Shown here in pieces: positions 1 to 10,028 of a stretch of DNA of 64,000 bases (position 1 is its first letter; each line of letters opens with the position of its first letter). The notes under the pieces were generated by a model that saw only the letters and a list, made by a program, of their open reading frames with translations, was not told where the DNA came from and made no database searches. Made by a program: the position numbers and the translations under genes. Location: NCBI GenBank assembly GCA_016712885.1, contig JADJQF010000011.1, forward strand, positions 421,065 to 485,064, given 5' to 3'. The DNA comes from Candidatus Flexicrinis proximus. Lineage in GTDB: Bacteria; Chloroflexota; Anaerolineae; Aggregatilineales; Phototrophicaceae.

Positions 1-3000
1 GCGACCGGCAAGGACGGCGCGAAGGCGAGCGCACCCGCGCCGCAGGTGACGGTCACGCCGCCTGCCGCGATGTTCACCTGCTCGGTGAAGTCGATGGTGA
101 TGTTGGTATCGCGCGGGATGAGTGTGGCCGCATCGGCAGGAGTGGTCGAGAAGACCTGCGGCGGCGCGTCGATGACGAAGGTGACCAGAGCGCTGCTTGA
201 CCCTGCGAGATTTGACAACGTGTAGTTGAAGGTGTGCGTACCGGGGGTATCGGCGTCGACAAGCGTGAAGGTGCCGTCGGCATTGACGGTGATGGTGCCG
301 CCGGCGAAAGCCACCGGAGTGCCGACCGTCCCGAGCGTGAAACTGGTGATGGTGGCGGCAGGAGCGCTGAGGGAGTCGGCGCCGTGGCCGTTGTCGCTGT
401 TCAGGTCGCCGGTCAGGCCGACGCCGTTCACGCCCGGAGTAAATCCGCTGTTGAAGGTGTCGTCACGGGCGACGGGCGGACAGGCAACGGCGATAGACAC
501 GTTAGCGTCATCGAACGAGACGCCGTTGGAGAGGCGATACTGGAAGTCGAAGGAGCCGCAGAAACGACCCGGTGAGGTGCGCGCTTCGAAAGTACCGGTG
601 CCATCGGCGAAGATGCGCAGATGACCGTCGTCACCGCCGAGCGGGGTGAGCATGGTGCCGGCCGGATTGGTGGTGACGGTGCCGCCAGCGTCGAGGCCGC
701 CGAAACTCTCGACCGTGGCGACCGGGTAGCCGACGGTGTCGTTGAACAGGACGCCGTTAGCGAGCGTGAAGGTCAGGGTACTGCCGCTGCCGATGGCGTA
801 GGTCAGATCATCGACCGCGACCGGGGTCTGGCGCACCTGAATGGTGACGGTGGCAAGGTCGGAGGCGGGAAGGGCGCTGCTCAACTGGTACTGGAAGGAG
901 TAGTCGCCGGGGACGCTGGTGCCATTGAGCGAGAAGGTGCCATCGGCGTTTACGGTCAGCGTACCGCCGGCGAGGGCCACGGACGCGCCGGCCGCGTTGT
1001 CGGCCACGGTGCCACCCAGCGAACCGCCGCCGAAGGTGCTGATGGTGGCGACCGGGAAGCCGAGGATGTCGGCGGAGCCGCCGTTGGCGTCGTTCAGGTC
1101 GCCGGTGAGCGGCGCGCCGACCAGCACGTTAAACGCGTCGTCGTTGGCGACCGGCAGGCAGGTGACGGTGACGCGGACCGCGGCGTCGTCGGAGGCCGGG
1201 ATGCTGTTGGCAAGACGGTAGGCGAAGTCGAACTCGCCGCAGAAGGGCGAGGGGAGCATCGGCGGGGTGAAGATGCCTGTGCCTGCCCCGTTGATCTGCA
1301 GGAAGCCGCTGCCGGGGGCGTAGCCGGGGAAGTTGGAGGTCGAGGTGTTGGCCGCAAAAGTGGTGATATCGCCGCCCGCATCGCCGCCGCCGTAGCTGAC
1401 GACATCGGCCAACGGGAAGCCGCGGTCGTCATTGACGAGCAGGTCGTCGGGCGGGACGAAGTTGAACGAACCGCCGGACGCGACCGTAAAGGCCAGGTCA
1501 TCGACCGCGTCGGGCGCGCGGACGATGTTGAGCGTGACGGTGGCGACGCTCGAACTGGCGAGATTCTGCAGGAAATACTGGAAGGTGTAGAGTCCCGGCG
1601 TAAAGAGTGCGCCGGTCAGCGACCACGAGCCGTTGCCGTTGACGGTCAGAATGCCGCCCGCAAGCGGGGCAGATGTGCCGGCCGCGTGGTCGATGACGCT
1701 GCCGCCGAGCGACCCGGCGCCATAGAACGCGATGGTGGCGGACGGGAACCCGAGATTGTCCGGGCCGAAACCGTTGCTGGCGAACAGGCTGTTGGGCGCG
1801 GACTGATCGACGGTGTAGAAGAACTGGAACACGTCGTTCTGGGCGACAGGCGCCTCATAGACCGAGACAGTGACGGTGCCGTCGTCGAAACCGAACGCGT
1901 TCTGCAGGCGATACTGGAAGGTGAAGTTCCCGGTCAGGGTCGGGTCGAAAATGGTGAGCGACCCGTCGGCATTGACGCGGAGTTCGCCGCCAGCGAACGA
2001 ACCGGCAGGGGTGGTGGCCCCGTCCGCGAAGTCGGTCACCAGAGTCGAGCCGAGGATGCTGCCCGCGCCGAAGCTCACGATGTCACCCGCCGGTATGCCC
2101 AGCAGGTCAGGGCCGAAGCCATTGTTTTGGAACAGCTTCCCGACGCCGTAGCTCACATTCGAGCCGACCAAGGCATCGATGCTGTCGTTCATTGCGATCG
2201 GTGCGGTGCCCACGAGGATGGTTACTGTCGCGTCATCGAAGGCCGGGATGGTGTTGCTCAGGCGGTACTGGAAGGTAAAGCTGCCGGTCATCGTCGGATT
2301 GGTTAGCGAGAAGCTGCCGTCAGCGTTGACTTGCAGCGTGCCACCGGCGAGCGCCACGCTGGCCGGCGCGGTGTTGGTGGTAATTGTGCCTCCAACATCG
2401 CCGCCGCCGAAGGTGAGGCTGTTGAAGGCCGGAACGCCCGGCGTATCGGTGCCGTTTCCGTTGTCCGCAGTCAGGTCACCGTTGAGGGTGTCCGAGATGA
2501 GCATGCTGAAGGCGTCATCCTGGGCGACGGGGGACTGCTGGACTTCGATGGTGACGGTGGCGTCGCTGGACCCGACGCCGTTGTTCAGGCGATATAAGAA
2601 CGTATAGGTGCCGGGCAGCGAGGGCGCAGCCAGAGTGAAGCTGCCATCGCCATTGACGGTCAGCGTGCCGCCGGCAAACACTACGGATGCAGCGGCGGCA
2701 TTATCGGCGACCGTGCCACCCATCGAACCGCCGCCGAAGGTGGCAAGGTTCGCCAGCGGGAAACCGCGATCGTCGTTGTCGAGCAAATCGTTCGGGTCGG
2801 CGGGGGTGATGGTGAGAGTCTGGCCGGTACCCATCGTATAGGTGCCGTCGTCGACGGCGATCGGGGCTTTGCGGACTTCGAAGGCGACAGTCGCGTCGTC
2901 AAAGGCCGGGATAGCGCTGCTGAGGCGGTACTGGAAGGTGTACAGCCCAGGAAGGGTCGGGTTGACCAGCGAAACGGTGCCGTCGAGGTTGACGGTGAGC

Positions 3001-4868
3001 GTGCCGCCGGCGAAGGCGACGGATGAGCCAGCCGGATTGTCGGTAACGAACCCGCCGAGATTGCCGCCGCCGAAGGTGAGATTGTTGTAGGCCGGAACGC
3101 CGGGACTATCGGGGCCGGCGCCGTTGTCGATCAGCAGGTCGCCGTTGAACGTGGAGCCGGCGAGCATAATCAAGGTGTCGTCCTGGGCGACCGGCGAGGC
3201 CTGCACCTGAACCGTCACCAAACCGTCGTCGAAGGACACCACGTTGTTCAGGCGGTATTCGAAGGTGTAGGTTCCCGGCAACGTCGGGGTCGACAGACTG
3301 AAACTGCCGTCGGCATTGACGGTCAGGCTGCCGCCCGCGAGAGGAACGGTCACGCCAGCGCTGTTAGTGGTCACGGCGCCGCCGAGCGACCCGCCGCCGA
3401 ATGTGGCGAGAGTCGCCAGCGGGAAGCCGCGGTCGTCGTTATCGAGCAAGTCGTTCGGGTCGGCGGCGGTAATGATCAGGGTCTGGCCGGTGCCTACCGT
3501 ATAGTTGCCATCGTCGACGGCGATCGGCGCCTTGCGGATTTCGAAGGTCACGGTCGCGTCGTCGGAGGCGGCAGCGTTGGTCAGGCGGTATTCGAACGTA
3601 AAGAGTCCGGTCTGTGTCGTGCTGACCAAGCCGAAATTGCCGTCGGTCTGAACCGTGAGCAGGCCGCCGGCCAACGCGACTGTCGCGCCGCCGGGGTTGT
3701 CGGTCACGCTGCCGCCAAGCGACCCGCCGCCAAAGCTGCTGATGCTGCCGGGCGGGACGCCGAGGCTGTCCGCGCTGCCGCCATTAGCGTTGTTCAGGTC
3801 GCCGCCGAGCGGGCTGCCGACCAGCATGACGAACGTATCGTCGTTGGCGACCGGGCCTTCCTGTATGTTGAGCGTCACGGTGGCCGTGTCGAAACCGGCG
3901 CTGTTGGTCAGCTGGTAGTCGAAGGTGTAAGCGCCGGGGGTGGCCGCGGTGGCGTCGACGGTGAGCGCGCCGCTGGCGGCCAGGGTGACGGTGACCCCAC
4001 CAGAGCCGGGGATGAGGACTGTCGCGCCGGCCGCGTTGTCGGTGACCGCGCCGCCGAGGCTGCCACTACCGAAGCTGGTGACGGTCGCGACGGGATTGGC
4101 GAGATTGTCATTGGTGGCGACGTTGTGGCTGGTGTTAATTGTTCCGAGAGTGACGGCAAACGGGTCGTCGTTGGCGGTGGGCGCAAACTCGAACGGCGCG
4201 TGCATCAGGCTCAGGTCGTCGACATAGATGCGGCCAGCGCCGCCAGCGATCAGCTTGACGAGGGTCTTGGTAACCGGCTTATCGAGGGTCATGGTGCCGG
4301 AGAACTGCGCGTAGGGGAAGGTGCCGGAGGAGGCAGGCAGGCTGAGTTTTTCTTTTGTGGCGTCGTCGTAGGTGACGATGAGTTTGGCGCGGAAACTGCC
4401 GGTGACCGCTGCGCCCTCAGCCCAGTAGGTTAAGGTGAGGGTGTCATTGGCGACACCCATCGGCAGGGCCACCTGCTTGAGGACACGCCGGACATTAGTG
4501 ATCTCAGCAAAGAACTGGAAGGCACATTCGCCGCTATGGGCGACGAACTTGTCGGGTTTGGTGGGGTGGCCGACGCGATTGCAGACGCGCTTGGAGAGGC
4601 TGAGCAGGGAGACGCCGGTCCAGTTCGCGGCGCCGCTGGCGGACGCGTCGGCGGTCTCGAAGCCGCCGTTTTGCAGCAGTTCGGTATCGCGGAGACTGGA
4701 GGGGAGGCGCGATGTGTCGTCGAAGGCGCGGAATTCGGAAGGCGATTGGCCGGGGGAGGTGGGAGGCGTGAGGACGCGCTGAGCCTGAAATGCCGCGGAG
4801 AAGGAGAAAAGCAGGATGAGAACTGTGAGATAATTGCGCAGGACTCTCGTCATCCAATGTTTGGCCAT
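1..4868 (-). CDS. Giant secreted Ig/cadherin-like repeat protein (3' end outside window)
   Basis: One uninterrupted minus-strand frame runs from ATG at 4868 to the window edge, at least 1,622 codons. The N terminus (MAKHWMTRVLRNYL, then LTVLILLFSFSAAF) is a signal peptide. Residues about 60-220 form a beta-rich carbohydrate-binding-like region (NGGFE...DDLSLMHAPF). About 12 tandem repeats of 110-115 residues follow, each with the pattern DDxF...FGGGSLGGxVTDN...AGGxLTVxxDGxF...PGxYTFxYRLxN. At the window edge a Big_5/SbsA-type Ig domain begins (TPADAATLIPRDTNITI). Such proteins are usually extracellular adhesins or surface-layer-associated; substrate and anchoring are unknown because the C terminus is missing. 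It stands alone, with a 740-base gap upstream. The domain class is well supported by the repeat pattern; the exact function is not. Confidence 0.85.
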   Translation of the reverse strand, partial: MAKHWMTRVLRNYLTVLILLFSFSAAFQAQRVLTPPTSPGQSPSEFRAFDDTSRLPSSLRDTELLQNGGFETADASASGAANWTGVSLLSLSKRVCNRVGHPTKPDKFVAHSGECAFQFFAEITNVRRVLKQVALPMGVANDTLTLTYWAEGAAVTGSFRAKLIVTYDDATKEKLSLPASSGTFPYAQFSGTMTLDKPVTKTLVKLIAGGAGRIYVDDLSLMHAPFEFAPTANDDPFAVTLGTINTSHNVATNDNLANPVATVTSFGSGSLGGAVTDNAAGATVLIPGSGGVTVTLAASGALTVDATAATPGAYTFDYQLTNSAGFDTATVTLNIQEGPVANDDTFVMLVGSPLGGDLNNANGGSADSLGVPPGSISSFGGGSLGGSVTDNPGGATVALAGGLLTVQTDGNFGLVSTTQTGLFTFEYRLTNAAASDDATVTFEIRKAPIAVDDGNYTVGTGQTLIITAADPNDLLDNDDRGFPLATLATFGGGSLGGAVTTNSAGVTVPLAGGSLTVNADGSFSLSTPTLPGTYTFEYRLNNVVSFDDGLVTVQVQASPVAQDDTLIMLAGSTFNGDLLIDNGAGPDSPGVPAYNNLTFGGGNLGGFVTDNPAGSSVAFAGGTLTVNLDGTVSLVNPTLPGLYTFQYRLSSAIPAFDDATVAFEVRKAPIAVDDGTYTMGTGQTLTITPADPNDLLDNDDRGFPLANLATFGGGSMGGTVADNAAAASVVFAGGTLTVNGDGSFTLAAPSLPGTYTFLYRLNNGVGSSDATVTIEVQQSPVAQDDAFSMLISDTLNGDLTADNGNGTDTPGVPAFNSLTFGGGDVGGTITTNTAPASVALAGGTLQVNADGSFSLTNPTMTGSFTFQYRLSNTIPAFDDATVTILVGTAPIAMNDSIDALVGSNVSYGVGKLFQNNGFGPDLLGIPAGDIVSFGAGSILGSTLVTDFADGATTPAGSFAGGELRVNADGSLTIFDPTLTGNFTFQYRLQNAFGFDDGTVTVSVYEAPVAQNDVFQFFYTVDQSAPNSLFASNGFGPDNLGFPSATIAFYGAGSLGGSVIDHAAGTSAPLAGGILTVNGNGSWSLTGALFTPGLYTFQYFLQNLASSSVATVTLNIVRAPDAVDDLAFTVASGGSFNFVPPDDLLVNDDRGFPLADVVSYGGGDAGGDITTFAANTSTSNFPGYAPGSGFLQINGAGTGIFTPPMLPSPFCGEFDFAYRLANSIPASDDAAVRVTVTCLPVANDDAFNVLVGAPLTGDLNDANGGSADILGFPVATISTFGGGSLGGTVADNAAGASVALAGGTLTVNADGTFSLNGTSVPGDYSFQYQLSSALPASDLATVTIQVRQTPVAVDDLTYAIGSGSTLTFTLANGVLFNDTVGYPVATVESFGGLDAGGTVTTNPAGTMLTPLGGDDGHLRIFADGTGTFEARTSPGRFCGSFDFQYRLSNGVSFDDANVSIAVACPPVARDDTFNSGFTPGVNGVGLTGDLNSDNGHGADSLSAPAATITSFTLGTVGTPVAFAGGTITVNADGTFTLVDADTPGTHTFNYTLSNLAGSSSALVTFVIDAPPQVFSTTPADAATLIPRDTNITIDFTEQVNIAAGGVTVTCGAGALAFAPSLPV
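215..4190 (-). repeat. About 12 tandem coding repeats of 330-350 bp
   Basis: The FGGGSLGG-type core recurs near 335, 685, 1027, 1375, 1727, 2071, 2400, 2735, 3064, 3402, 3733 and 4050, a steady spacing of about 330-350 bp. All copies stay in one frame, so the array is a protein-level tandem repeat. Copies alternate between shorter and longer inserts such as NDNLAN and LGGDLNNANGGSADS, suggesting duplication of two-repeat units. Confidence 0.8.
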
Positions 4869-4999
4869 TGCTGCATCCCGTCGTATATGAGAAGAAGGAT
4901 CGGATTAATGTGAGGTTAGGAAACATAATATCACAACCTTGCGCTGTGACGACGAGTTGTTTTTGCAGACGACGTGGAGACTTTAGCGCACTTGGCCCT

Positions 5000-5127
5000 G
5001 GAGGCGGCGCCTCGAAACCTCCGCGAGGGACTTGCGGCCCTGTACCCCCCATGTTCGGGTTTGTGGCATTCGCGCCACAAGACCGCTGCGTGAGGTACAG
5101 GAACGCATCCTCCTGCCGAGGCCGGGG
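5000..5127 (+). repeat. Dispersed structured intergenic repeat, copy 1
   Basis: Starts with the inverted repeat GGAGGCGGCGCCTC, then CCTCCGCGAGGGACTTGCG, a variable stem (TTTGTGGC paired with GCCACAAG) and ends in a CTGCCGAGGCCGGGG block. The same order of blocks is found at 7559, 12014, 14971 and 44017, always intergenic and always in this orientation. The rest of the 4869-5612 gap holds no convincing gene; a weak TTGACG promoter-like hexamer lies near 5181. Confidence 0.7.
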
Positions 5128-5612
5128 ATGTGGCGGGCAAGAAGGGCGAATGTACGCGGATAGCACCAATCCACCGGTTTGTTGACGCGGGGGCCGCGAT
5201 GCGTTACCCTTATGGAAGTAGGACAAAAGAAGATAAGATTTACTAGAAGACTTGGTTTCAGGACTCCATTCAAAAATGGCCTCTTTCCGCGGTGCCCCAA
5301 CTGATTATCTTAGCATACCTCCATTATGGGAGCGCTCTCACCTCCGAGTTTCCGCAGGCAGGGAAGACTCTGGTCTTGCCCGCGCGGCCTGCTTCGTCTC
5401 CAAGCGAGCAGTACACCCGAGAAGCACATTTCGAGTGCCCAGATAAGTTTATGAGCCTGGCGGAAGTCGGGTTTACTGTATTTTAGCAGGAAAGGAAGGT
5501 GAACAACGGCGGCTAACGCGCCAAATCGTGTTCTTCGGTAGAGGCTCCCGCCGTTAAGGCGTGTGGAGCAGGCTATCAGAGTGTTGACCTGAGTCACCAG
5601 GAGATGAGTGCA

Positions 5613-7421
5613 ATGAAGTTTAGACGTTCTATGATCATCATGTTAATTCTCGCAGTAGCGATGGCGATTGCTCCTGTGGCGGCAATTGCCCAGGACACGC
5701 TGCCCCGCAACGAAACACTGTATTTCAACGGGCAGCAGTGGGGTTCGGTCGTCGGTTGGAATCCGTATTCGAGCAATAACAACAACGCGATGGCCATCGC
5801 ACAGCAGGACAATGCGCGCGTCCTGATGTTTGAGACACCATATCTCTATAATATGCTCGACGGTCAGGTTTACCCGCTGCTGGCCGCAGGCCCGTTTGCA
5901 TGGAACGATGCCCGCACCGAACTGACGTTCAGTATCAATCCGGCTGCCGCCTGGAGTGACGACACTCCGGTGACCGCGGAAGATGTGGCCTATACCTGGG
6001 CGACCCACGTCGCTTACAGCACGCCGACCGCCTCTGCCAATATCGACTACATCGAAGATATCGTCGCGGCCGACACACATACCGTCGTGATCAAGGCGAA
6101 ACTGAACGCAGACGGCGCAGCAGTTAACCCGCTGTTGGTTCAGGCGTATGTCAGCACGAATTACGTCAACCAGAAGGCCTGGACCCAGACGCTTGAAGCC
6201 CGGGCAGCCAATGATGCGACGGCGCTGCTGGCCGACACGGCCGAAGATGTGGTCGCCTCTGGTCCGTATATGAAGTACTTCGCCGATGACTCCAAGGTCG
6301 TCCTCGTTCGCGACGACGGCTACTGGGGCCAGGACGCGAGCATGTGGGGCAAGCTGCCCGTACCGAAATACCTTGCCCACAATATTTTCAAGGATAACGC
6401 CGCCGGTACCACCGCGCTGAAGTCGGGCGAAGTGGATATCAGCCAGCAGTTCAACTCGAACGTTCAGGATCTGTGGCTGGTGGACGGCTTGCCCATCTCC
6501 ACGTACCTGCCGGAAGCCCCGTACGGTATCGGCGCGAGCCTGCCGACCGCATTCTTCAACCTGAATTCACCGGGCCTGGACAATGTGGCCGTGCGGAAAG
6601 CGATCGCGATGGCGGTCGACTATCCGACGATCATCGCCAACGCCATGACCAACCAGTCGGCCACCTTCGAGCAGGTTCCGCGCTCGCTGATGAACCCGAC
6701 CGCTGGTGAACAGGCGCTGTACAACCACGAAGCCGTTGCAGACCTGCAGTGGGTTGGCAACGACATCGAAGGCGCCAAGGCGCTGCTCGACGAAGCCGGT
6801 ATCGTGGATACCGATGGCGACGGCTGGCGTGAGCTTGATGGCCAGAAGCTGAGCTACGTCGCGACCTGCCCGAACGGCTGGTCGGACTGGCAGGCTGCGA
6901 TTGAAGTCGTGGCGGCCGCTGGTGCAGAAATCGGTATCGACATCACCAGCAACTTCCCTGAGTGGTCGGTATACCAGACCGTCGTCACCAAGTCAGATGC
7001 CCCGCTGCAGGATGGCTACGACATCTTCATGATGTGGAGCGATGGCGCTGGTCCGACGCAGCCGTGGAGCCGCATGCGCAAGATGCTCAGCTCTGAATTC
7101 AACGGCATGGCGAGCAACTGGAACGGCAACTGGGGCGGTTACGCCAATGCCGAGGCCGATGCCTTGATCCAGGCGATCCCCACCGAGACCGACGCGGCGA
7201 AGCTAAGCGAAATGTACACGGAACTGGTCCGGATTTACCTGACCGATGTCCCGTCGTTCACGCTGATGTACCGCCCGCAGTCGTTCCACACCGTGAACGA
7301 GAGCGTATGGACGAACTTCCCGTATGACGGCGACGGCACCAACCCGCCTGTCCCGCCGCTCGATCTGATGGATGGCTGGAGCGTGGCCGGTCTGTATAAT
7401 CTGGAACTGGTCAACCCCTAG
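5613..7421 (+). CDS. ABC transporter substrate-binding protein, SBP_bac_5 (oligopeptide/oligosaccharide) family
   Basis: A 602-residue extracytoplasmic binding protein with a clear signal peptide (MKFRRSMIIMLILAVAMAIA...AIAQ). The start at 5613 is preferred over the ATG at 5604 because AGGAG at 5599-5603 lies nine bases before it and abuts the other. The mature protein begins ETLYFNGQQWGSVVGWNPYS, followed by the family's DDTPVTAEDVAYTW region and the C-terminal TLMYRPQSFH. In Thermotoga, relatives linked to GH3 glucosidases bind beta-gluco-oligosaccharides rather than peptides. The downstream permeases, ATPases and GH3 enzyme make a sugar ligand likely here, but that is inference. Confidence 0.85.
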   Translation: MKFRRSMIIMLILAVAMAIAPVAAIAQDTLPRNETLYFNGQQWGSVVGWNPYSSNNNNAMAIAQQDNARVLMFETPYLYNMLDGQVYPLLAAGPFAWNDARTELTFSINPAAAWSDDTPVTAEDVAYTWATHVAYSTPTASANIDYIEDIVAADTHTVVIKAKLNADGAAVNPLLVQAYVSTNYVNQKAWTQTLEARAANDATALLADTAEDVVASGPYMKYFADDSKVVLVRDDGYWGQDASMWGKLPVPKYLAHNIFKDNAAGTTALKSGEVDISQQFNSNVQDLWLVDGLPISTYLPEAPYGIGASLPTAFFNLNSPGLDNVAVRKAIAMAVDYPTIIANAMTNQSATFEQVPRSLMNPTAGEQALYNHEAVADLQWVGNDIEGAKALLDEAGIVDTDGDGWRELDGQKLSYVATCPNGWSDWQAAIEVVAAAGAEIGIDITSNFPEWSVYQTVVTKSDAPLQDGYDIFMMWSDGAGPTQPWSRMRKMLSSEFNGMASNWNGNWGGYANAEADALIQAIPTETDAAKLSEMYTELVRIYLTDVPSFTLMYRPQSFHTVNESVWTNFPYDGDGTNPPVPPLDLMDGWSVAGLYNLELVNP

Positions 7422-7439
7422 TTAAGTAGCTAGACCAAG

Positions 7440-7515
7440 GGTGGCAGTATCTTCAGCACTCCGGCCCAGTCATAGGAGACGAACCCAGGACTGAGCCGGT
7501 GGGGTGACTGCCACC
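7440..7515 (+). promoter_or_regulatory. Nested hairpin between binding-protein and permease genes
   Basis: Outer arms GGTGGCAGT (7440-7448) and ACTGCCACC (7507-7515) are perfectly complementary. Inside them CCGGCCCAGTC (7461-7471) pairs with GACTGAGCCGG (7489-7499) with one mismatch. It starts 19 bases after the binding-protein stop and has no U-tract. Its position fits an mRNA-stabilising or processing structure that keeps binding-protein message above permease message, as at malE-malF; the role is inferred. Confidence 0.6.
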
Positions 7516-7558
7516 TGATTATTACCTTTCTTGACGGTTGCTTATGATTTTGGTTTGC

Positions 7559-7694
7559 GGAGGCGCCGCCTCCACAACGCCGCGAGGGACCTGCGCCCTC
7601 GACCTCACACCTTCGATTTTGATGCGCTCACGCCGAAAAATCGCTGAACGAGGTGCAGGACTGCAGATTCCTGCCGGGATTTGGGCGAAACCCC
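7559..7694 (+). repeat. Dispersed structured intergenic repeat, copy 2
   Basis: Contains GGAGGCGCCGCCTCC, the CGCGAGGGACCTGCGCCCTCG hairpin block, a variable stem (CGATTTT paired with AAAATCG) and the terminal CTGCCGGGATTTGGGCGAAACCCC-like block. It sits within the transporter operon, ending 45 bases before the permease start codon at 7740. Confidence 0.7.
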
Positions 7695-7739
7695 AATGAG
7701 AGTGCATACTATGGGCAAGGCTGTGCGAGGAGCTTTACT

Positions 7740-8744
7740 TTGAAAGGTTACCGAGATTATTTCCTTAGGAAACTGGGCTGGTTTGTTCTCACTGTCATCG
7801 TAGCGTTCACGCTCAACTTTATCCTGCCTCGGCTGATGCCGGGCGATCCGGTGGCGGCAATCGCAGCACGGATGGCGCAGGGTATATCAAATGCCACGGG
7901 CGTTCAGGCCGTATACGAGCAGTACACCGAGCTGTTCGGCACCAACAAACCGATACTGGAGCAGTACGCGATCTACATCCAGAATGTGGTCCGCGGCGAC
8001 TTCGGCTTCTCGATCAGCCAGTACCCGCGAACGGTTGCAGATGTGATCAAGTCCTCGATCGGGTGGACGATTGCGCTGCAACTTCCTGCGATCATCGTCG
8101 GTTGGATCCTGGGGAATACGCTGGGTGCTTTGGCGGCTTACCTGAGGAAGGGTTTTGACAAAGCGCTGTTGCCGGCCAGCATCTTCCTGAGTAATTTTCC
8201 AGCGTTTGGCATGGCGATCGTGCTGCTGGGGATTTTTGCCGTCAACCTGAGGTGGTTTCCCACGTCGGGCGGCTACAGCTTCGACATGGTCCCGTCGCTG
8301 AGCTGGGAGTTTATGTGGTCGGTCATTGTGCATTACCAGCTGCCGTTCTGGTCGATCGTGCTGATCACGATTGGCGGTCAGGCGATCGGGATGCGCTCCA
8401 TGGCGATCTACGAGCTGAACGCAGATTACGTCAAGTATGCGCGCTTCCTGGGGATCAAAGACCGCAAGATCATCCGGTACGTGTTCAGAAACGCGATGCT
8501 GCCCCAAATCACGGGCCTGGCGCTGTCGATCGGGACGATGGTGAGCGGGGCGCTGTTTGCTGAGATCATCTTCAGTTATCCGGGGCTGGGCAATACCATC
8601 CTGACCGCGGTGCGAGGGGGAGACTACCCGTTGATTTCGGCCGCGACCCTAATTATTACCTTCATGTCGCTGATCGCGTTCTTTGTGCTCGAAATTGTGT
8701 ACGGGCTCATTGATCCGCGCATCAAAGCCGCACAATCCGAATAG
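7740..8744 (+). CDS. ABC transporter permease, DppB/OppB type
   Basis: A 334-residue inner-membrane permease. The TTG at 7740 is chosen as start because GAGGAG lies just upstream and the preceding in-frame codons fall in a dispersed repeat. The N-terminal membrane segment (LGWFVLTVIVAFTLNFILP) is followed by RLMPGDPV, typical of OppB. The BPD_transp_1 domain carries the EAA-like loop near AIYELNADYVKYARFLGI. Six membrane segments are visible. It pairs with the split OppC-type permease immediately downstream (14-base gap) to form the channel. Confidence 0.85.
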   Translation: MKGYRDYFLRKLGWFVLTVIVAFTLNFILPRLMPGDPVAAIAARMAQGISNATGVQAVYEQYTELFGTNKPILEQYAIYIQNVVRGDFGFSISQYPRTVADVIKSSIGWTIALQLPAIIVGWILGNTLGALAAYLRKGFDKALLPASIFLSNFPAFGMAIVLLGIFAVNLRWFPTSGGYSFDMVPSLSWEFMWSVIVHYQLPFWSIVLITIGGQAIGMRSMAIYELNADYVKYARFLGIKDRKIIRYVFRNAMLPQITGLALSIGTMVSGALFAEIIFSYPGLGNTILTAVRGGDYPLISAATLIITFMSLIAFFVLEIVYGLIDPRIKAAQSE

Positions 8745-8758
8745 GCGAGCAACCAACC

Positions 8759-9153
8759 ATGAAACACATGCGGCACTTACTCGGGCAGGTCTTTCAATCA
8801 GGGAAATTCGTCTTCGGCTTTGTGATCTTCACAACGATCTTGTTGACGGTACTGATCTACCCCCTGATCGTAAGAGGACATCCGCTGGACATTATCAGCC
8901 GCGGAACGTTCCTCCCCCCTGGAATCTACGTGAATGTCTACGACAGTATGACTTTCACGGAGCGGTACACGCTAGTTCTGGACGAGGCCGCAGCACGACG
9001 CATTGCCGCCCGTCTGAACGATGAGGACCGCGAGAGGATGAAAGAGTGGCTGGTCGCGACGGGTATCCCTGAAGATCAGATAAACATAAATGATACGGCC
9101 AAGCTGGTTGAACAATGGGAAACCAACTTCGACCCGACGGTGCGACTCCTGGG

Positions 9154-9157
<4 letters not shown>
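8759..9157 (+). CDS. ABC transporter permease, DppC/OppC type, N-terminal piece (frameshifted)
   Basis: A 132-residue ORF with one membrane segment (FVFGFVIFTTILLTVLIYPL) and an extracytoplasmic stretch ending NFDPTVRLLG and TGA. The next ORF continues the protein in the -1 frame (MTNADRNYYIR...). OppC-type permeases are normally one chain with this N-terminal helix and loop before the GTDxFGRDV motif, so this is the front part of one gene. Adding one G to the GGG run at 9151-9153 would join the frames (LLGMTNADR). Confidence 0.7.
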
Positions 9158-10020
<863 letters not shown>

Positions 10021-10028
10021 GTGATCAC

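Noticed and set aside
621..2306. A 561-codon plus-strand open frame (GDRVADGV, rich in V, G, A, E and R)
   Set aside because: It is the antisense shadow of the giant minus-strand repeat protein; its composition is skewed, and the minus frame has domain motifs, signal peptide and repeats.
215..4190. Regular spacing that might suggest a CRISPR or satellite array
   Set aside because: Units are 330-350 bp, diverged, in frame, and encode Ig-like repeats.
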